A stretch of 64,000 nucleotides of DNA from Bifidobacterium choloepi (GTDB taxonomy: Bacteria; Actinomycetota; Actinomycetes; Actinomycetales; Bifidobacteriaceae). Both the position numbers and the translations under genes were made by a program. Of the stretch, positions 48,744 to 58,867 are shown one piece after another; positions within the stretch are counted from its first letter, which is position 1; the number at the start of each line of letters is the position of its first letter. The notes under the pieces were generated by a model. The model ran no database searches. It was given only the letters and a program-made list of their open reading frames with translations, and was not told the DNA's origin. Location: positions 124,001 to 188,000 of the forward strand of contig NZ_VYSG01000002.1 in the NCBI RefSeq assembly GCF_010667615.1, in the 5' to 3' direction.

Positions 48744-49331
48744 TCACACTCTCGCGCCGTCGTCGTCCTCGTCGCGCTTCGTGTCGTCGTGGCCCCGGTG
48801 AGTGGCGAACAGGCCGCCGGCGCCGACGATCAGGCACAGGCCGAAGATCACGCCGAGCACCGAGGCGAGCGACGGCACCAGCGTCGAGGCGATGATGCCG
48901 AGGATGCCGGCGACGAACAGGATCCACAGCACCACGCGGCCGGGGGAGACGTGCCCGATCGACGGATTCGGCGGCGTGAAGTCCTCGCCGTAGCGGTCCA
49001 TGACGTCGTCGGTGTCCAGCCAGCTCGTGCCGGCGTGGTCGCGCGGCCCCGGCTGCGTGAACCGGTTGCCGCCGACGAACGCGTTCTTCTTGAGATCCTC
49101 GACGTCGAGCAGGGCCTTCTTTTCCTCGCATTCGGCTTTCCGGTTGAATTTCCTCGCCGCCCGCGAGTTCTCGACGTCGTCGAGGTCGCCGGCGTGCTCG
49201 GCCATGAAATCGGCCCACGATTCTTCCGTATTGGCGCCGGCGGAAGCCACGTCGCTTCCCGCCTGCCGCTCGCCCTTGCGGAAATCCGCGCTGCGATCGT
49301 CGCCGTCGTTGCTATTCTTGTGGTCAGTCAT
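48744..49331 (-). CDS. Hypothetical small membrane protein
   Basis: The 195-residue protein is not a family I can name with certainty. The N-terminal 130 residues are hydrophilic and rich in Asp, Glu, Lys and Arg, with a predicted helical stretch DDVENSRAARKFNRKAECEEKKALLDVEDLKK. Two adjacent membrane helices follow (about 133-150 and 157-175: VVLWILFVAGILGIIAST and LGVIFGLCLIVGAGGLF), then a charged tail. The topology suggests a cytoplasmic domain tethered by a hairpin in the membrane. A TAAAGT -10 lies 6 nt before the ATG on the minus strand, so the mRNA is probably leaderless. It is divergent from plsC with only 48 nt between the starts. Confidence 0.75.
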   Translation of the reverse strand: MTDHKNSNDGDDRSADFRKGERQAGSDVASAGANTEESWADFMAEHAGDLDDVENSRAARKFNRKAECEEKKALLDVEDLKKNAFVGGNRFTQPGPRDHAGTSWLDTDDVMDRYGEDFTPPNPSIGHVSPGRVVLWILFVAGILGIIASTLVPSLASVLGVIFGLCLIVGAGGLFATHRGHDDTKRDEDDDGARV

Positions 49332-49337
49332 AGTATT

Positions 49338-49343
49338 ACTTTA
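49338..49343 (-). promoter_or_regulatory. -10 element of the small membrane protein gene
   Basis: On the minus strand TAAAGT lies 6 nt before ATG 49331; the 48-bp gap to plsC must hold both promoters. Confidence 0.45.
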
Positions 49344-49379
49344 CATGCGGTGGACAGTCACCGGGAGGCAAAATCGAGC

Positions 49380-50123
49380 ATGTTGTATTGGTTTTTCGTG
49401 AAGGGTCTGGGGCCGATCGCATGGAAGCGGATGGACCCGACCCCCGAGGGCCTCGAGAACATTCCGCGCGAGGGCGGCGGCATCATCGCCGCCAACCACC
49501 TCGCCGTCATCGACGATGCGCTGCTGCCGATGACGTGCCCGCGCATGATCCACTTCATGGGCAAGGCCGAATACTTCGAGGGCAAGGGCATCAAGGGCAA
49601 GATCAAGAAGTGGTTCTTCACGAGCGTCGGCGTCTTCCCGGTCGACCGCTCCGGCGGCTCGAAGTCGCTCGGCGCGCTCGAGCACGCCCGCGAGATCATC
49701 GAGGAAGGCCACCTGTTCGGCATCCACGTCGAGGGCACCCGCAGTCCCGACGGGCGCTTGTACAAGGGCCACACCGGCGCGGCGCGACTGGCGCTGGAAA
49801 CCGGCTGTCCGATCATCCCGACGGCGATCATCGGCTCGCGCGAACTGCAGATGCCGGGCCAGGTCATCCCGAACAAGGGCCATTCCCGCGTCATCTACGG
49901 CAAGCCGATCGAGGTCGAGAAGGTGCCGTCGGAAGCCGTCACGCACGACATGCTGCGCGAGCTGACCGACCGCGTCGTTCGCGAGATCCAGAAGCTGTCC
50001 GGCCAGGAATACGTCGACGAGTACGCGCAGGTCGTCAAGGCGCAGATCAAGGCCGAGAAGGAAGCCCGCGAGGCCGCGCAGACCGCGAGGACCGAGGAAG
50101 GCAACGAGTTCGCGAACGAGTGA
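49380..50123 (+). CDS. plsC: 1-acyl-sn-glycerol-3-phosphate acyltransferase
   Basis: The 247-residue enzyme acylates lysophosphatidic acid to phosphatidic acid at the membrane. It has the NHxxxxD acyltransferase motif as NHLAVID (about 38-44), the GxFPVDR block (SVGVFPVDRSGG), the EGTRSPDGRLYKGHTGAARLA phosphate-binding motif and IPTAIIGSRELQMPG. The C-terminal 40 residues are Glu/Lys/Ala-rich and helical. GGGAGG lies about 12 nt before ATG 49380. A long open frame upstream to 48729 is antisense to the membrane-protein gene and is not coding. A terminator shared with convergent pknB follows. Confidence 0.92.
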   Translation: MLYWFFVKGLGPIAWKRMDPTPEGLENIPREGGGIIAANHLAVIDDALLPMTCPRMIHFMGKAEYFEGKGIKGKIKKWFFTSVGVFPVDRSGGSKSLGALEHAREIIEEGHLFGIHVEGTRSPDGRLYKGHTGAARLALETGCPIIPTAIIGSRELQMPGQVIPNKGHSRVIYGKPIEVEKVPSEAVTHDMLRELTDRVVREIQKLSGQEYVDEYAQVVKAQIKAEKEAREAAQTARTEEGNEFANE

Positions 50124-50138
50124 GCGCCAATACGGTCC

Positions 50139-50184
50139 GGCATGAAAAAGGATCCCCGCCGCGGCGTGGATCCTTTTTCATGCC
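50139..50184. terminator. Bidirectional terminator between plsC and pknB
   Basis: GGCATGAAAAAGGATCC (50139-50155) and its exact inverse (50168-50184) form a 17-bp stem carrying A- and T-runs for both directions. Confidence 0.92.
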
Positions 50185-50186
50185 GG

Positions 50187-52484
50187 TCAGACGATCGTCA
50201 GCGTGACGACGGTGGGGTTGCCGTCGGCGTCGCGGACGCGGACGGACTCGCCGGCCGACGGGCTCATCAGCCGCACCGTGTGCGTCAGGTCGCCGAGCGG
50301 CGCCGTCGTCTTGACCTGGAGACCGAGCGCCTCCAGCGTGCTCGTCGCCTCGTCGGTCGACATGCCGACGACGTTCGGCAGCGTCACCATCTGCGGGCCG
50401 AGCGAGACGACGGCGGAGACGGAGTCGCCCCAGTGCAGCGTCGTGCCGGCGGCGACCGACGTCGAGATGATCGTGCCGGCGGCGACGGTGTCGGAATACT
50501 CCTCGGTGTACGTCACGTTCAGCTTGGCGGCCGAGAACAGTTGCGCCGCGTCGTCCTTCGTCTTGCCGGCGACGTCCGGCATCGAGACCGGCATCGGTCC
50601 CTTCGACAGCGTCACGGTGACGGCGGCGTTGTAGTCCATCGTCGTGCCGGGGTCGGGCGTGATCGACAGCAATGCGCCCTCCGGCACCGTCGTCGAGTAT
50701 TCGTCGTCGCCCGTGTCGTGGACGATGTTCGTGAAGCCGGCGTTCTGCAGCGCCTTGATCGGATCCTTGCCGTCCGCGGTCGAGGAATCCATGATGTCGG
50801 ACGGAATCGTCGCCTGCTTGACGCCCTTCGAGACGACGACCTCGAGCGACTCGCCCAGCCGCTTGCTGATCTTCGCGCCGACGCTGCTCGGGTCGGTCGA
50901 GACGATGTCGCCGGCCGGCACCGTGTCGGAATACTCCTCGGTCACCGTGTAGGGAATGTCGGCGACCTTGAGCGTCTTCTCGTAGTCGTCCCACGAGATG
51001 CCGGTCACCTTGCAGTTCGATTCGCCCGAACATTTCAGCGCATCGGAGCCGGGCAGCGTCCAGTAGCTGCCGGGGCCGATGTAGTACCAGGCCGCGAATC
51101 CGCCGCCACCGGCCAGCGCGAGGACGAGGACGACGACGAGCGCGATGACCAGGCCGCGGTGGCTCTTCTTCGCCTTCGTCTCGTTGCCGGCGCCGACGTG
51201 CGTGCCCGGCAGCTGCTTGCCGCCGTGATGGTGCCGGCGACGGTGTTTCCTGTCGTCGGCGACCGGCATCGCCGTCGTCTTCGGCACGTCGTCGTCGCCG
51301 TGCCGTTCGAGCGCGAGCGTGCCGTCGTCGTCGCGCAGGATCTCCGTCGGCGCGCCGTCGACGGCATCGCCGTCGTCCGCCGTCGCCGGAGCGCCGGACG
51401 ATCCGTCCGCCGCGGCGGCGTCCGGATCCGGTGCCGTGGCCGCCTTGGCAGCCGTGCTGTCGTGCCACATCTCGTTGACCTCGGCGCTCGTGGCGTCCGA
51501 TGTCGCGAACTTCGCGGACAGGCCGGACGCGCCGACATCGAGCAGCGTGTCCAGCTGCGGGGCGGCGGGATCGTACCGGTAGTCGAGCGCCTTCTGCGAC
51601 AGCTGCGGAATCAGCGCCTGCAGCCGCGCGAGCGCCTCGCCGGCGTCGGCCGGGCGCCTGCCGACTTCCCTGGCCGTCAGGTACGAGACGAAGTCGGCGA
51701 CCTTCGGGTCGATGCCGCGGCAGACCGTCGCGATGCTCGGCACGTTCTCGTTGACGTGCTTGAAGACGAGCGTGACCGGATTGTCCGACTGGAACGGCAC
51801 GGCGCCGGCGAGCATTTCCCACGCCATGATGCCGACCGAATAGCAGTCGCCCTGCGGCGTGGCCAGGTTCCGCTCGATCATTTCCGGCGCCAGGTAGGCG
51901 GCCGTGCCGAGCAGCATGCCGGTCGTCGACAGCGTGGCCTGCGAGACGGCCTTGGCGAGGCCGAAGTCGGTGATCTGCACGCGGCCACGCTTGTTGAGCA
52001 GGATGTTCTCCGGCTTGATGTCGCGGTGGACGACGCCGGCGCGGTGGGCGGCGGCGAGGCCGTCGAGCGTCTCGCCGATGACGCGCAGCGTCTCGCGCAC
52101 CGTGAATGTCGTGTGCGCCGTCATTTCCTGGCGCAGGTTCTGGCCCTCGACGTACTCCATGACAAGGTAGTCGAGGTTGTGCGTCTCGCCGGAATCGTAG
52201 ACCTGCACGATATGCGGGTTGGCGATCGCGGCGGCCGACTTGGCCTCGCGGCGGAACCGCTCGACGAACTGCGCGCGGTGCGGCCCCTGGGCCAGCTGGA
52301 CGTGCATGACCTTGATCGCGACGTCGCGGCCGAGCCGCCCGTCGGTGGCCTGGTAGACGGTCGCCATGCCGCCGTCGGCGATCTTGCGGACAATGCGGTA
52401 GCGGCCGTCGATCACGGCGCCGACGGAAAGATGTGCGTCGTCATTCATCTCGGGCGGCTGTCCTTCTTCCATGGAGAGGTTCAT
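50187..52484 (-). CDS. pknB: Ser/Thr protein kinase with PASTA domains (PknB type)
   Basis: This 765-residue membrane kinase has an N-terminal Hanks-type kinase domain (about 22-285) with IADGGMATVYQA, the Lys in AIKVM, the catalytic HRDIKPENIL and DFGLAKA. A Ser/Ala/Asp-rich juxtamembrane segment follows (about 330-435). One membrane helix (about 440-466) leads to four extracellular PASTA repeats (about 475-765), which bind peptidoglycan fragments or lipid II. Such kinases control cell-wall growth and division. Usually pknB lies in a division cluster; here it follows idsA. Its ATG overlaps the idsA TGA (ATGA), so translation is coupled. All catalytic residues are present. Confidence 0.93.
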   Translation of the reverse strand: MNLSMEEGQPPEMNDDAHLSVGAVIDGRYRIVRKIADGGMATVYQATDGRLGRDVAIKVMHVQLAQGPHRAQFVERFRREAKSAAAIANPHIVQVYDSGETHNLDYLVMEYVEGQNLRQEMTAHTTFTVRETLRVIGETLDGLAAAHRAGVVHRDIKPENILLNKRGRVQITDFGLAKAVSQATLSTTGMLLGTAAYLAPEMIERNLATPQGDCYSVGIMAWEMLAGAVPFQSDNPVTLVFKHVNENVPSIATVCRGIDPKVADFVSYLTAREVGRRPADAGEALARLQALIPQLSQKALDYRYDPAAPQLDTLLDVGASGLSAKFATSDATSAEVNEMWHDSTAAKAATAPDPDAAAADGSSGAPATADDGDAVDGAPTEILRDDDGTLALERHGDDDVPKTTAMPVADDRKHRRRHHHGGKQLPGTHVGAGNETKAKKSHRGLVIALVVVLVLALAGGGGFAAWYYIGPGSYWTLPGSDALKCSGESNCKVTGISWDDYEKTLKVADIPYTVTEEYSDTVPAGDIVSTDPSSVGAKISKRLGESLEVVVSKGVKQATIPSDIMDSSTADGKDPIKALQNAGFTNIVHDTGDDEYSTTVPEGALLSITPDPGTTMDYNAAVTVTLSKGPMPVSMPDVAGKTKDDAAQLFSAAKLNVTYTEEYSDTVAAGTIISTSVAAGTTLHWGDSVSAVVSLGPQMVTLPNVVGMSTDEATSTLEALGLQVKTTAPLGDLTHTVRLMSPSAGESVRVRDADGNPTVVTLTIV

Positions 52485-53611
52485 TCGTTGACCAGGTCGG
52501 CGGGGAGGAACCGCGCGCACATCGACTTCAGGCGCGCGGCCGCCCCGCGATCGAGTTCCATAGTATCCATCGCCCGGCACGATTCGCGCCACAGGTCCCG
52601 GATCCGTTCCTCGCTGCGTCCGATCGCTCCGGTCGCGCGGAACGTCGCGATCGCGAACTCGACGTCGTCGTCGGTGCGCCGGACGGCCGTGAAAATCTCC
52701 TTCAAACGTTCACCGTCCGCGGTTCCCCGGCCGGGGCCGCCGAGCGCGGCCAGCGCGTCGGCGAGCAGCACGTTGCGCTTGCCCTCGCGGATGTCGCCGC
52801 CGACGGGCTTGCCGGTGACGCCCGGCGAGCCGGCGACGTCGAGCAGGTCGTCGGCGAGCTGGAACGCGACGCCGAGCGGCCGGCCGACGGCGACGGCGTG
52901 CCGGTGGGCGTCCGCCGGCGCCATGCCGGCGGCGAGGAAGCCCAGCTCGAGCGGCGCGACGGTCGTGTAGCTCGCCGTCTTCCATCGGAACACGTCGAGC
53001 GACGCGGCGGCCAGCGCCGCCGGGTCGTCGAGGGCCATCGTCTCGATCGACAGGTCGAGGATCTGGCCGACCTCGACTTCGCGCTGCATGCGCAGGAACA
53101 CGTCGAGCAGTCGGCCCGAGTGCGGCAGCGACGTCGCCGCCGCGTTGACGATGCCGATGCACGCCGTGGCCAGTAGGTCGCCGAGCATGATGCCGAGGCC
53201 CTCGCCGACGGCGTCGTCGCCGGCCATTGCCGACAGCGCGCGGTGGGCCGACGGCTTGCCACGGCGCAGGTCCGAGTCGTCGATGATGTCGTCGTGGACG
53301 AGCGCGGCCGTCTGGAACACCTCGATGGCGCAGGCGACGTCGAGCACGGCGTCGCGGGCGGGGGAGGGCGAGGCGTCGCCAGCCGCGACGGCGTCGTGGG
53401 CGGCGAGCGTCAGCAGCGCCCGCAGCCGCTTGCCGCCCTCGCTGCTCGTCAGCGCCTGCGCGGCGACGGCGTCCATCGTCGGCCGCAGCGCACCGCACAG
53501 GCCAGTGGCGGACGAATCGTCGTCGACATCGACGATTCCGGCGCCGGCATGCCTGGCGACAAGGCTGGAAATTCGCGGTTCTATCTGCTCGAGATCGGCG
53601 CTCACACTCAT
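52481..53611 (-). CDS. idsA: Polyprenyl (geranylgeranyl-type) diphosphate synthase
   Basis: The 376-residue trans-isoprenyl diphosphate synthase condenses IPP with allylic diphosphates. The first Asp-rich motif is HDDIIDDSDLRRG (about 105-117) and the second is QLADDLLDVAG; both keep their metal-binding acids. GGKRLRALL near the N-terminus binds IPP. Two residues before the first motif are small-side-chain Ala/Leu, so product length cannot be judged. ATG 53611 (MSVSADLEQ) is preferred; GTG 53623 would add four residues. It forms an operon with pknB through a 4-nt overlap. Products feed quinone-like, carotenoid or cell-wall carriers; which of these is unknown here. Confidence 0.88.
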   Translation of the reverse strand: MSVSADLEQIEPRISSLVARHAGAGIVDVDDDSSATGLCGALRPTMDAVAAQALTSSEGGKRLRALLTLAAHDAVAAGDASPSPARDAVLDVACAIEVFQTAALVHDDIIDDSDLRRGKPSAHRALSAMAGDDAVGEGLGIMLGDLLATACIGIVNAAATSLPHSGRLLDVFLRMQREVEVGQILDLSIETMALDDPAALAAASLDVFRWKTASYTTVAPLELGFLAAGMAPADAHRHAVAVGRPLGVAFQLADDLLDVAGSPGVTGKPVGGDIREGKRNVLLADALAALGGPGRGTADGERLKEIFTAVRRTDDDVEFAIATFRATGAIGRSEERIRDLWRESCRAMDTMELDRGAAARLKSMCARFLPADLVNE

Positions 53612-53775
53612 AGTGCCATTCACCCACAGTGTTGCGACAAGCCGCCGGCCGGGCTGTGGAAACTGGGGCGTTCGCCCACAGGTGTCCGGCCCGCTGGATC
53701 TGGCGGCGACGATGGCCGACAGTGGAAGCGGACGGTCGACGGCGACCGTCCGCGATCACGGCGAAAGGAGACGGC

Positions 53776-54585
53776 ATGACGGAGGCGACGGAACGGGAAC
53801 GCGGCGGCGACGGAACGGCGACGGCGCCGACGTGCGACCGCATCGCGGCGGAATTCCGGCAGATACGGCTCGAACGCGGCTACGCCCAGGCCGTGCGGTC
53901 GGTGTTCGCCGAGCCGCTCGACCACTGGCTCGCGGCGATCGGCGACAACACGGACGGCGGACCGGCGGCCACGACGATGACGACGGCGACGATGCGCCGG
54001 CTCGCCACGGCGATGAAGCTCGCGTTGCCGATCCGGGACGCAATCGTCGTCTCGATGGTCGCCGACCCGGCGATGTGGAACCGCGACCTGCTGCTCGACG
54101 TCGCGGCCCATCCGCGCGGCTGCGCGCAGGTCAACACGATGCGCGAGCTGCTCGCCGACGCGTTCGCCGCCACCGACGTCGCCGGCCGCATGCCGCGCTG
54201 CGACCGCGGCGTCAGGCTGCTCGACCGCATTGCCGACACCGTCATGCGTCCCTACGTCGACGAGCCGTACGCCGTCGCCGCCTACGTCGCCTGGTGGCGC
54301 GGCGAGGCGGAGGCGTGGCGCTATGTGTGGCGATCGCTCGTCGCCAACCGCGGCAACACGCTCGCGCCGATCGTCATGCAGGCGCTGATCTGCGGCGTCT
54401 ATCCGAAGAACGCCGAACACGCCGACCACGGCGACCCGGGCGCGCACCACTGCAGGATCCTCCGGCGCGATCCGAACCCCGGCGAACACGAGAGCGTGGC
54501 CGTCAGCGTGCTGGACACCGGCCTCGAGATATGCATGGTCGGCGATCCCCGGGCGGCGATGGGCGTGCCCGGCGGCCGCGGATGA
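53776..54585 (+). CDS. DUF4192 family protein
   Basis: This 269-residue protein matches the actinobacterial DUF4192 family, of unknown function. Typical features are IRDAIVVSMVADPAMW in the middle and the helical repeat LLAVAAYVAWWRGEAEAWRYVWRSLVANRGNTLAPIVMQALICGV-like segment (about 170-215, starting PYAVAAYVAWW). There is no signal peptide or membrane segment. AAAGGAG lies 6-12 nt before ATG 53776. Its position between idsA and rpoD is similar to that in other actinobacteria. The N-terminal about 20 residues are polar and poorly conserved. Confidence 0.75.
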   Translation: MTEATERERGGDGTATAPTCDRIAAEFRQIRLERGYAQAVRSVFAEPLDHWLAAIGDNTDGGPAATTMTTATMRRLATAMKLALPIRDAIVVSMVADPAMWNRDLLLDVAAHPRGCAQVNTMRELLADAFAATDVAGRMPRCDRGVRLLDRIADTVMRPYVDEPYAVAAYVAWWRGEAEAWRYVWRSLVANRGNTLAPIVMQALICGVYPKNAEHADHGDPGAHHCRILRRDPNPGEHESVAVSVLDTGLEICMVGDPRAAMGVPGGRG

Positions 54586-54628
54586 CCGGACGGCCAGATC
54601 GTGCCGTGAAAAAATTGCGGCGACACGC

Positions 54629-54634
54629 TTGACA
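54629..54634 (+). promoter_or_regulatory. -35 candidate of rpoD
   Basis: A perfect TTGACA lies 109 nt before the rpoD start codon, followed by AATAAT about 9 nt later and TTTACT further on; I could not match a -10 at the standard spacing. Confidence 0.35.
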
Positions 54635-54678
54635 ATTCCGGAATAATCGTCCCCGGAGCGTGGTTTACTCGCATAGTT

Positions 54679-54719
54679 GACGAACTTGCACTTGCGGGAA
54701 GTGCGCCCAAAAGTTCGTC
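54679..54719 (+). promoter_or_regulatory. 5'-leader hairpin of rpoD
   Basis: GACGAACTT (54679-54687) pairs with AAGTTCGTC (54711-54719), and GCACTT with AAGTGC nests inside. The structure ends 12 nt before the ribosome binding site, so it could regulate rpoD translation or mRNA stability. Confidence 0.5.
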
Positions 54720-54742
54720 TGGCGAAATCTTAGGAGGAAAGT

Positions 54743-56230
<1,488 letters not shown>

Positions 56231-56255
56231 CGGGGCCCGCGCGACAGGCTGCAGG

Positions 56256-56284
56256 AGCGGCAAAACGGTTCCCGTTTTGCCGCT
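56256..56284 (+). terminator. Terminator after rpoD
   Basis: AGCGGCAAAACGG and CCGTTTTGCCGCT form a 13-bp stem followed by CTTTTC. It lies directly before the parE promoter. Confidence 0.85.
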
Positions 56285-56297
56285 CTTTTCGTTGTGT

Positions 56298-56303
56298 TAT
56301 ACT
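56298..56303 (+). promoter_or_regulatory. -10 element of parE
   Basis: TATACT lies 6 nt before the LexA box; a transcript would start inside the box, giving a leader of about 45 nt. Confidence 0.6.
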
Positions 56304-56309
56304 TGGATG

Positions 56310-56325
56310 TCGAACAATTGTTCGA
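56310..56325. promoter_or_regulatory. LexA (SOS) box upstream of parE
   Basis: TCGAACAATTGTTCGA is a perfect 16-bp palindrome matching TCGAACNNNNGTTCGA. It overlaps the expected transcription start of parE, 32 nt before the ATG. Confidence 0.8.
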
Positions 56326-56356
56326 ATCGTTTCAACTTCGTCGACAGAGAGGGAAG

Positions 56357-58807
56357 ATGGTCACTAGGAGAAAGTCCGGCCAGGACGGGGATGAGCGGGA
56401 CGCCTACGGGGCGAAGAACCTGACCGTCCTCGAGGGGCTGGATGCCGTGCGCAAGAGGCCGGGCATGTACATCGGCACGACCGATAGCCAGGGCCTGATG
56501 CACTGCCTATGGGAAATCATCGACAACTCGGTCGACGAGGCGCTTGCCGGCGTCTGCGACCACATCGTCGTGACGCTGCACACCGACGGGTCCATCGAAG
56601 TGGCCGACAACGGCCGCGGCATTCCGGTCGACATCGAGCCGAAGACGAAGATGACCGGCGTCGAGGTCGTGCTGACGAAACTGCACGCCGGCGCCAAGTT
56701 CGGCAACTCCGCCTACAATTCCGCCGGCGGCCTGCACGGCGTCGGCTCCTCCGTCGTCAACGCGCTGAGCTCGCGACTCGACGTCGAGGTCGACCGCGAC
56801 GGCAAGACGCACCACATGGCGTTCCACCAGGGTCACGCCGGCGTCTACGCCGACGCCGACCCGGCCCATCCGTCGCCGGACTCGCCGTTCAAGAAGACGC
56901 GCAAGAACAAGCCGACCGAACTCGAGATCATCGGCACCGTGCCGCGACGGAAGACCGGCACGCGCATCCGCTACTGGGCCGACCCCGAAATCTTCAACGA
57001 GACCGCCGAGTTCAACTACGAACAGCTCATCGAACGCGTGCGCCAGACATCGTTCCTCGTGCCGGGACTCAAGATCACCGTCGTCGACGAGAACATTCCG
57101 GAAACCGGCGACGCCGCCGTCGACGAGCTCATCGAGAGCGACGTCGAGACGGCGCGGGCCGACGCCGTCGAGGACGGGGACACGGTGGCGGCCGGGGACG
57201 AGGCAAGCGCGGAGGAATCGTCGCTCGCCGACGCCGAGACGATCGACCTGCTGGCCGAAGCGGCGGCCGCCGATGCCGGAGACGGCGGAGATGGCGGGGA
57301 GTCCGCCGGGACCCCGGAAGCCGACGCCGAACTGGCCGGGGCCGACGGCAACCTCGCCGGGGCCGAACGCGCCGCCGACCTCGTCGTGGCGGACACGGCG
57401 TCGGCCGCGAAGCCGGCGCACCGCCGCGTCGAGGAATTCTGCCACACCGGCGGCGTCGTCGACTTCGTCGACTTCCTGTCCCACGGCGAACCGGTCTCGA
57501 CCGTCTGGCGCGTGCAGGGCACCGGCACCTACCAGGAGGAAACGCAGGCCGTCGACGACAACGGCGACCTGCACGCCGAGAAGGTGACGCGCGACTGCAC
57601 CGTCGACATCGCGATGCGCTGGGTCGACGGCTACGACACGACGATCCGCAGCTTCGTCAACGTCGTCGAGACGCCGGGCGGCGGCACGCACGTCGACGGC
57701 TTCCTCCAGTCGCTGACCAGGCAGGTGCGCAAGGCCGTCGAGGACAACGCCCGCAAGCTCAAGGTCAACCTCAAGGACGCCAAGAACAAGGTCGACCGCG
57801 ACGACATCCTGACCGGCTTCGTCGCCGTCGTCACCGTCCGCATCGCCGAACCGCAGTTCGAGGGCCAGACCAAGGGCGTCCTCGGCACGGCGCCGGTGCG
57901 CGGCGTGGTCTCCAGGCTCACCGACAAGCAGTTCTCCGAGATGATCACCGGCTCGAAGCGCGGCTACAAGGACCAGTCCGGCCGCGTGCTCGAGAAGATC
58001 GTCGGCGAAATGCACGCCCGCATCCAGGCCCGCAAGACCAAGGAAGTCACGCGCCGCAAGAACGCGCTCGAATCGGCCTCCATGCCGCCGAAGCTGTCCG
58101 ACTGCCAGCCCGGCAACGACGACATCGCCGAACTGTTCATCGTCGAGGGCGACTCGGCCCTCGGCACCGCGAAGGCGGCCCGCAACTCGAGCTTCCAGGC
58201 GCTGCTGCCGATCCGCGGCAAGATCCTCAACGTGCAGAAGGCGTCGCTCGCGCAGATGCTGTCGAACAAGGAATGCGCGGCGATCATCCAGGTCGTCGGC
58301 GCCGGCTCCGGCGCGACGTTCGACATCTCGCAGCGCCGCTACGACAAGGTCATCATGATGACCGATGCCGACGTCGACGGCGCCCACATCCGCACGCTGC
58401 TGCTCACGCTGTTCTACCGCTACATGCGCCCGCTCATCGAGGAAGGCCACGTCTACGCCGCCGTGCCGCCGCTGCACCGCATCGCGCTGACCGGCCCGCG
58501 CAAGGGACAATACATCTACACGTATTCCGACGACGAACTCGCCGACAGGCTGGCCGGACTCGACGCCGACGGCATCGGCTACGACGCCGACATCCAGCGC
58601 TACAAGGGCCTGGGCGAAATGGACGCCGACCAGCTGGCCGACACGACGATGGATCCGCGCACGCGCATGCTGCGCCGCATCACGATGATCGAGGCCGAAC
58701 AGGCCAGCGGCATCTTCAGCCTGCTGATGGGCGACGAAGTCCCGCCCCGCCGCCAGTTCATCGTCGACAACGCCAACGACTTCGACCGCAGCAAGATCGA
58801 CACCTGA
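56357..58807 (+). CDS. parE: Type IIA topoisomerase subunit B (ParE/GyrB2)
   Basis: This 816-residue ATPase subunit of a type II topoisomerase has the GHKL domain with EIIDNSVDEAL, DNGRGIPVD and NSAGGLHGVGSSVVNALS, then the transducer domain, and the Toprim domain with EGDSALGTAK and DADVDGAHI. The C-terminus ends YKGLGEMDADQLADTTMDP...QFIVDNAND. An Asp/Ala/Gly-rich insert of about 105 residues (about 250-356) splits the transducer region. The position beside rpoD matches Streptomyces parE near hrdB, so a topoisomerase IV-type subunit is more likely than the gyrase that normally lies near dnaA. No parC is in the window. ATG 56357 follows GAGAGGGAAG. A LexA box suggests damage induction. Confidence 0.87.
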   Translation: MVTRRKSGQDGDERDAYGAKNLTVLEGLDAVRKRPGMYIGTTDSQGLMHCLWEIIDNSVDEALAGVCDHIVVTLHTDGSIEVADNGRGIPVDIEPKTKMTGVEVVLTKLHAGAKFGNSAYNSAGGLHGVGSSVVNALSSRLDVEVDRDGKTHHMAFHQGHAGVYADADPAHPSPDSPFKKTRKNKPTELEIIGTVPRRKTGTRIRYWADPEIFNETAEFNYEQLIERVRQTSFLVPGLKITVVDENIPETGDAAVDELIESDVETARADAVEDGDTVAAGDEASAEESSLADAETIDLLAEAAAADAGDGGDGGESAGTPEADAELAGADGNLAGAERAADLVVADTASAAKPAHRRVEEFCHTGGVVDFVDFLSHGEPVSTVWRVQGTGTYQEETQAVDDNGDLHAEKVTRDCTVDIAMRWVDGYDTTIRSFVNVVETPGGGTHVDGFLQSLTRQVRKAVEDNARKLKVNLKDAKNKVDRDDILTGFVAVVTVRIAEPQFEGQTKGVLGTAPVRGVVSRLTDKQFSEMITGSKRGYKDQSGRVLEKIVGEMHARIQARKTKEVTRRKNALESASMPPKLSDCQPGNDDIAELFIVEGDSALGTAKAARNSSFQALLPIRGKILNVQKASLAQMLSNKECAAIIQVVGAGSGATFDISQRRYDKVIMMTDADVDGAHIRTLLLTLFYRYMRPLIEEGHVYAAVPPLHRIALTGPRKGQYIYTYSDDELADRLAGLDADGIGYDADIQRYKGLGEMDADQLADTTMDPRTRMLRRITMIEAEQASGIFSLLMGDEVPPRRQFIVDNANDFDRSKIDT

Positions 58808-58812
58808 TCTTC

Positions 58813-58863
58813 CCGTTGATGTCGCGAACCCGGGCCGCAAGCCCGGGTTCGCGACATCAACGG
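58813..58863. terminator. Bidirectional hairpin between parE and the GT4 gene
   Basis: A 23-bp perfect stem built on GATGTCGCGAACCCGGGC with a 5-nt loop sits between the convergent genes. It is a second copy of the hairpin at 18142-18182. Confidence 0.85.
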
Positions 58864-58867
58864 CAAG

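Noticed and set aside
48729-49379. Upstream extension of plsC to 464 residues
   Set aside because: The extension is antisense to the small membrane protein gene; the acyltransferase starts naturally at 49380 behind a ribosome binding site.
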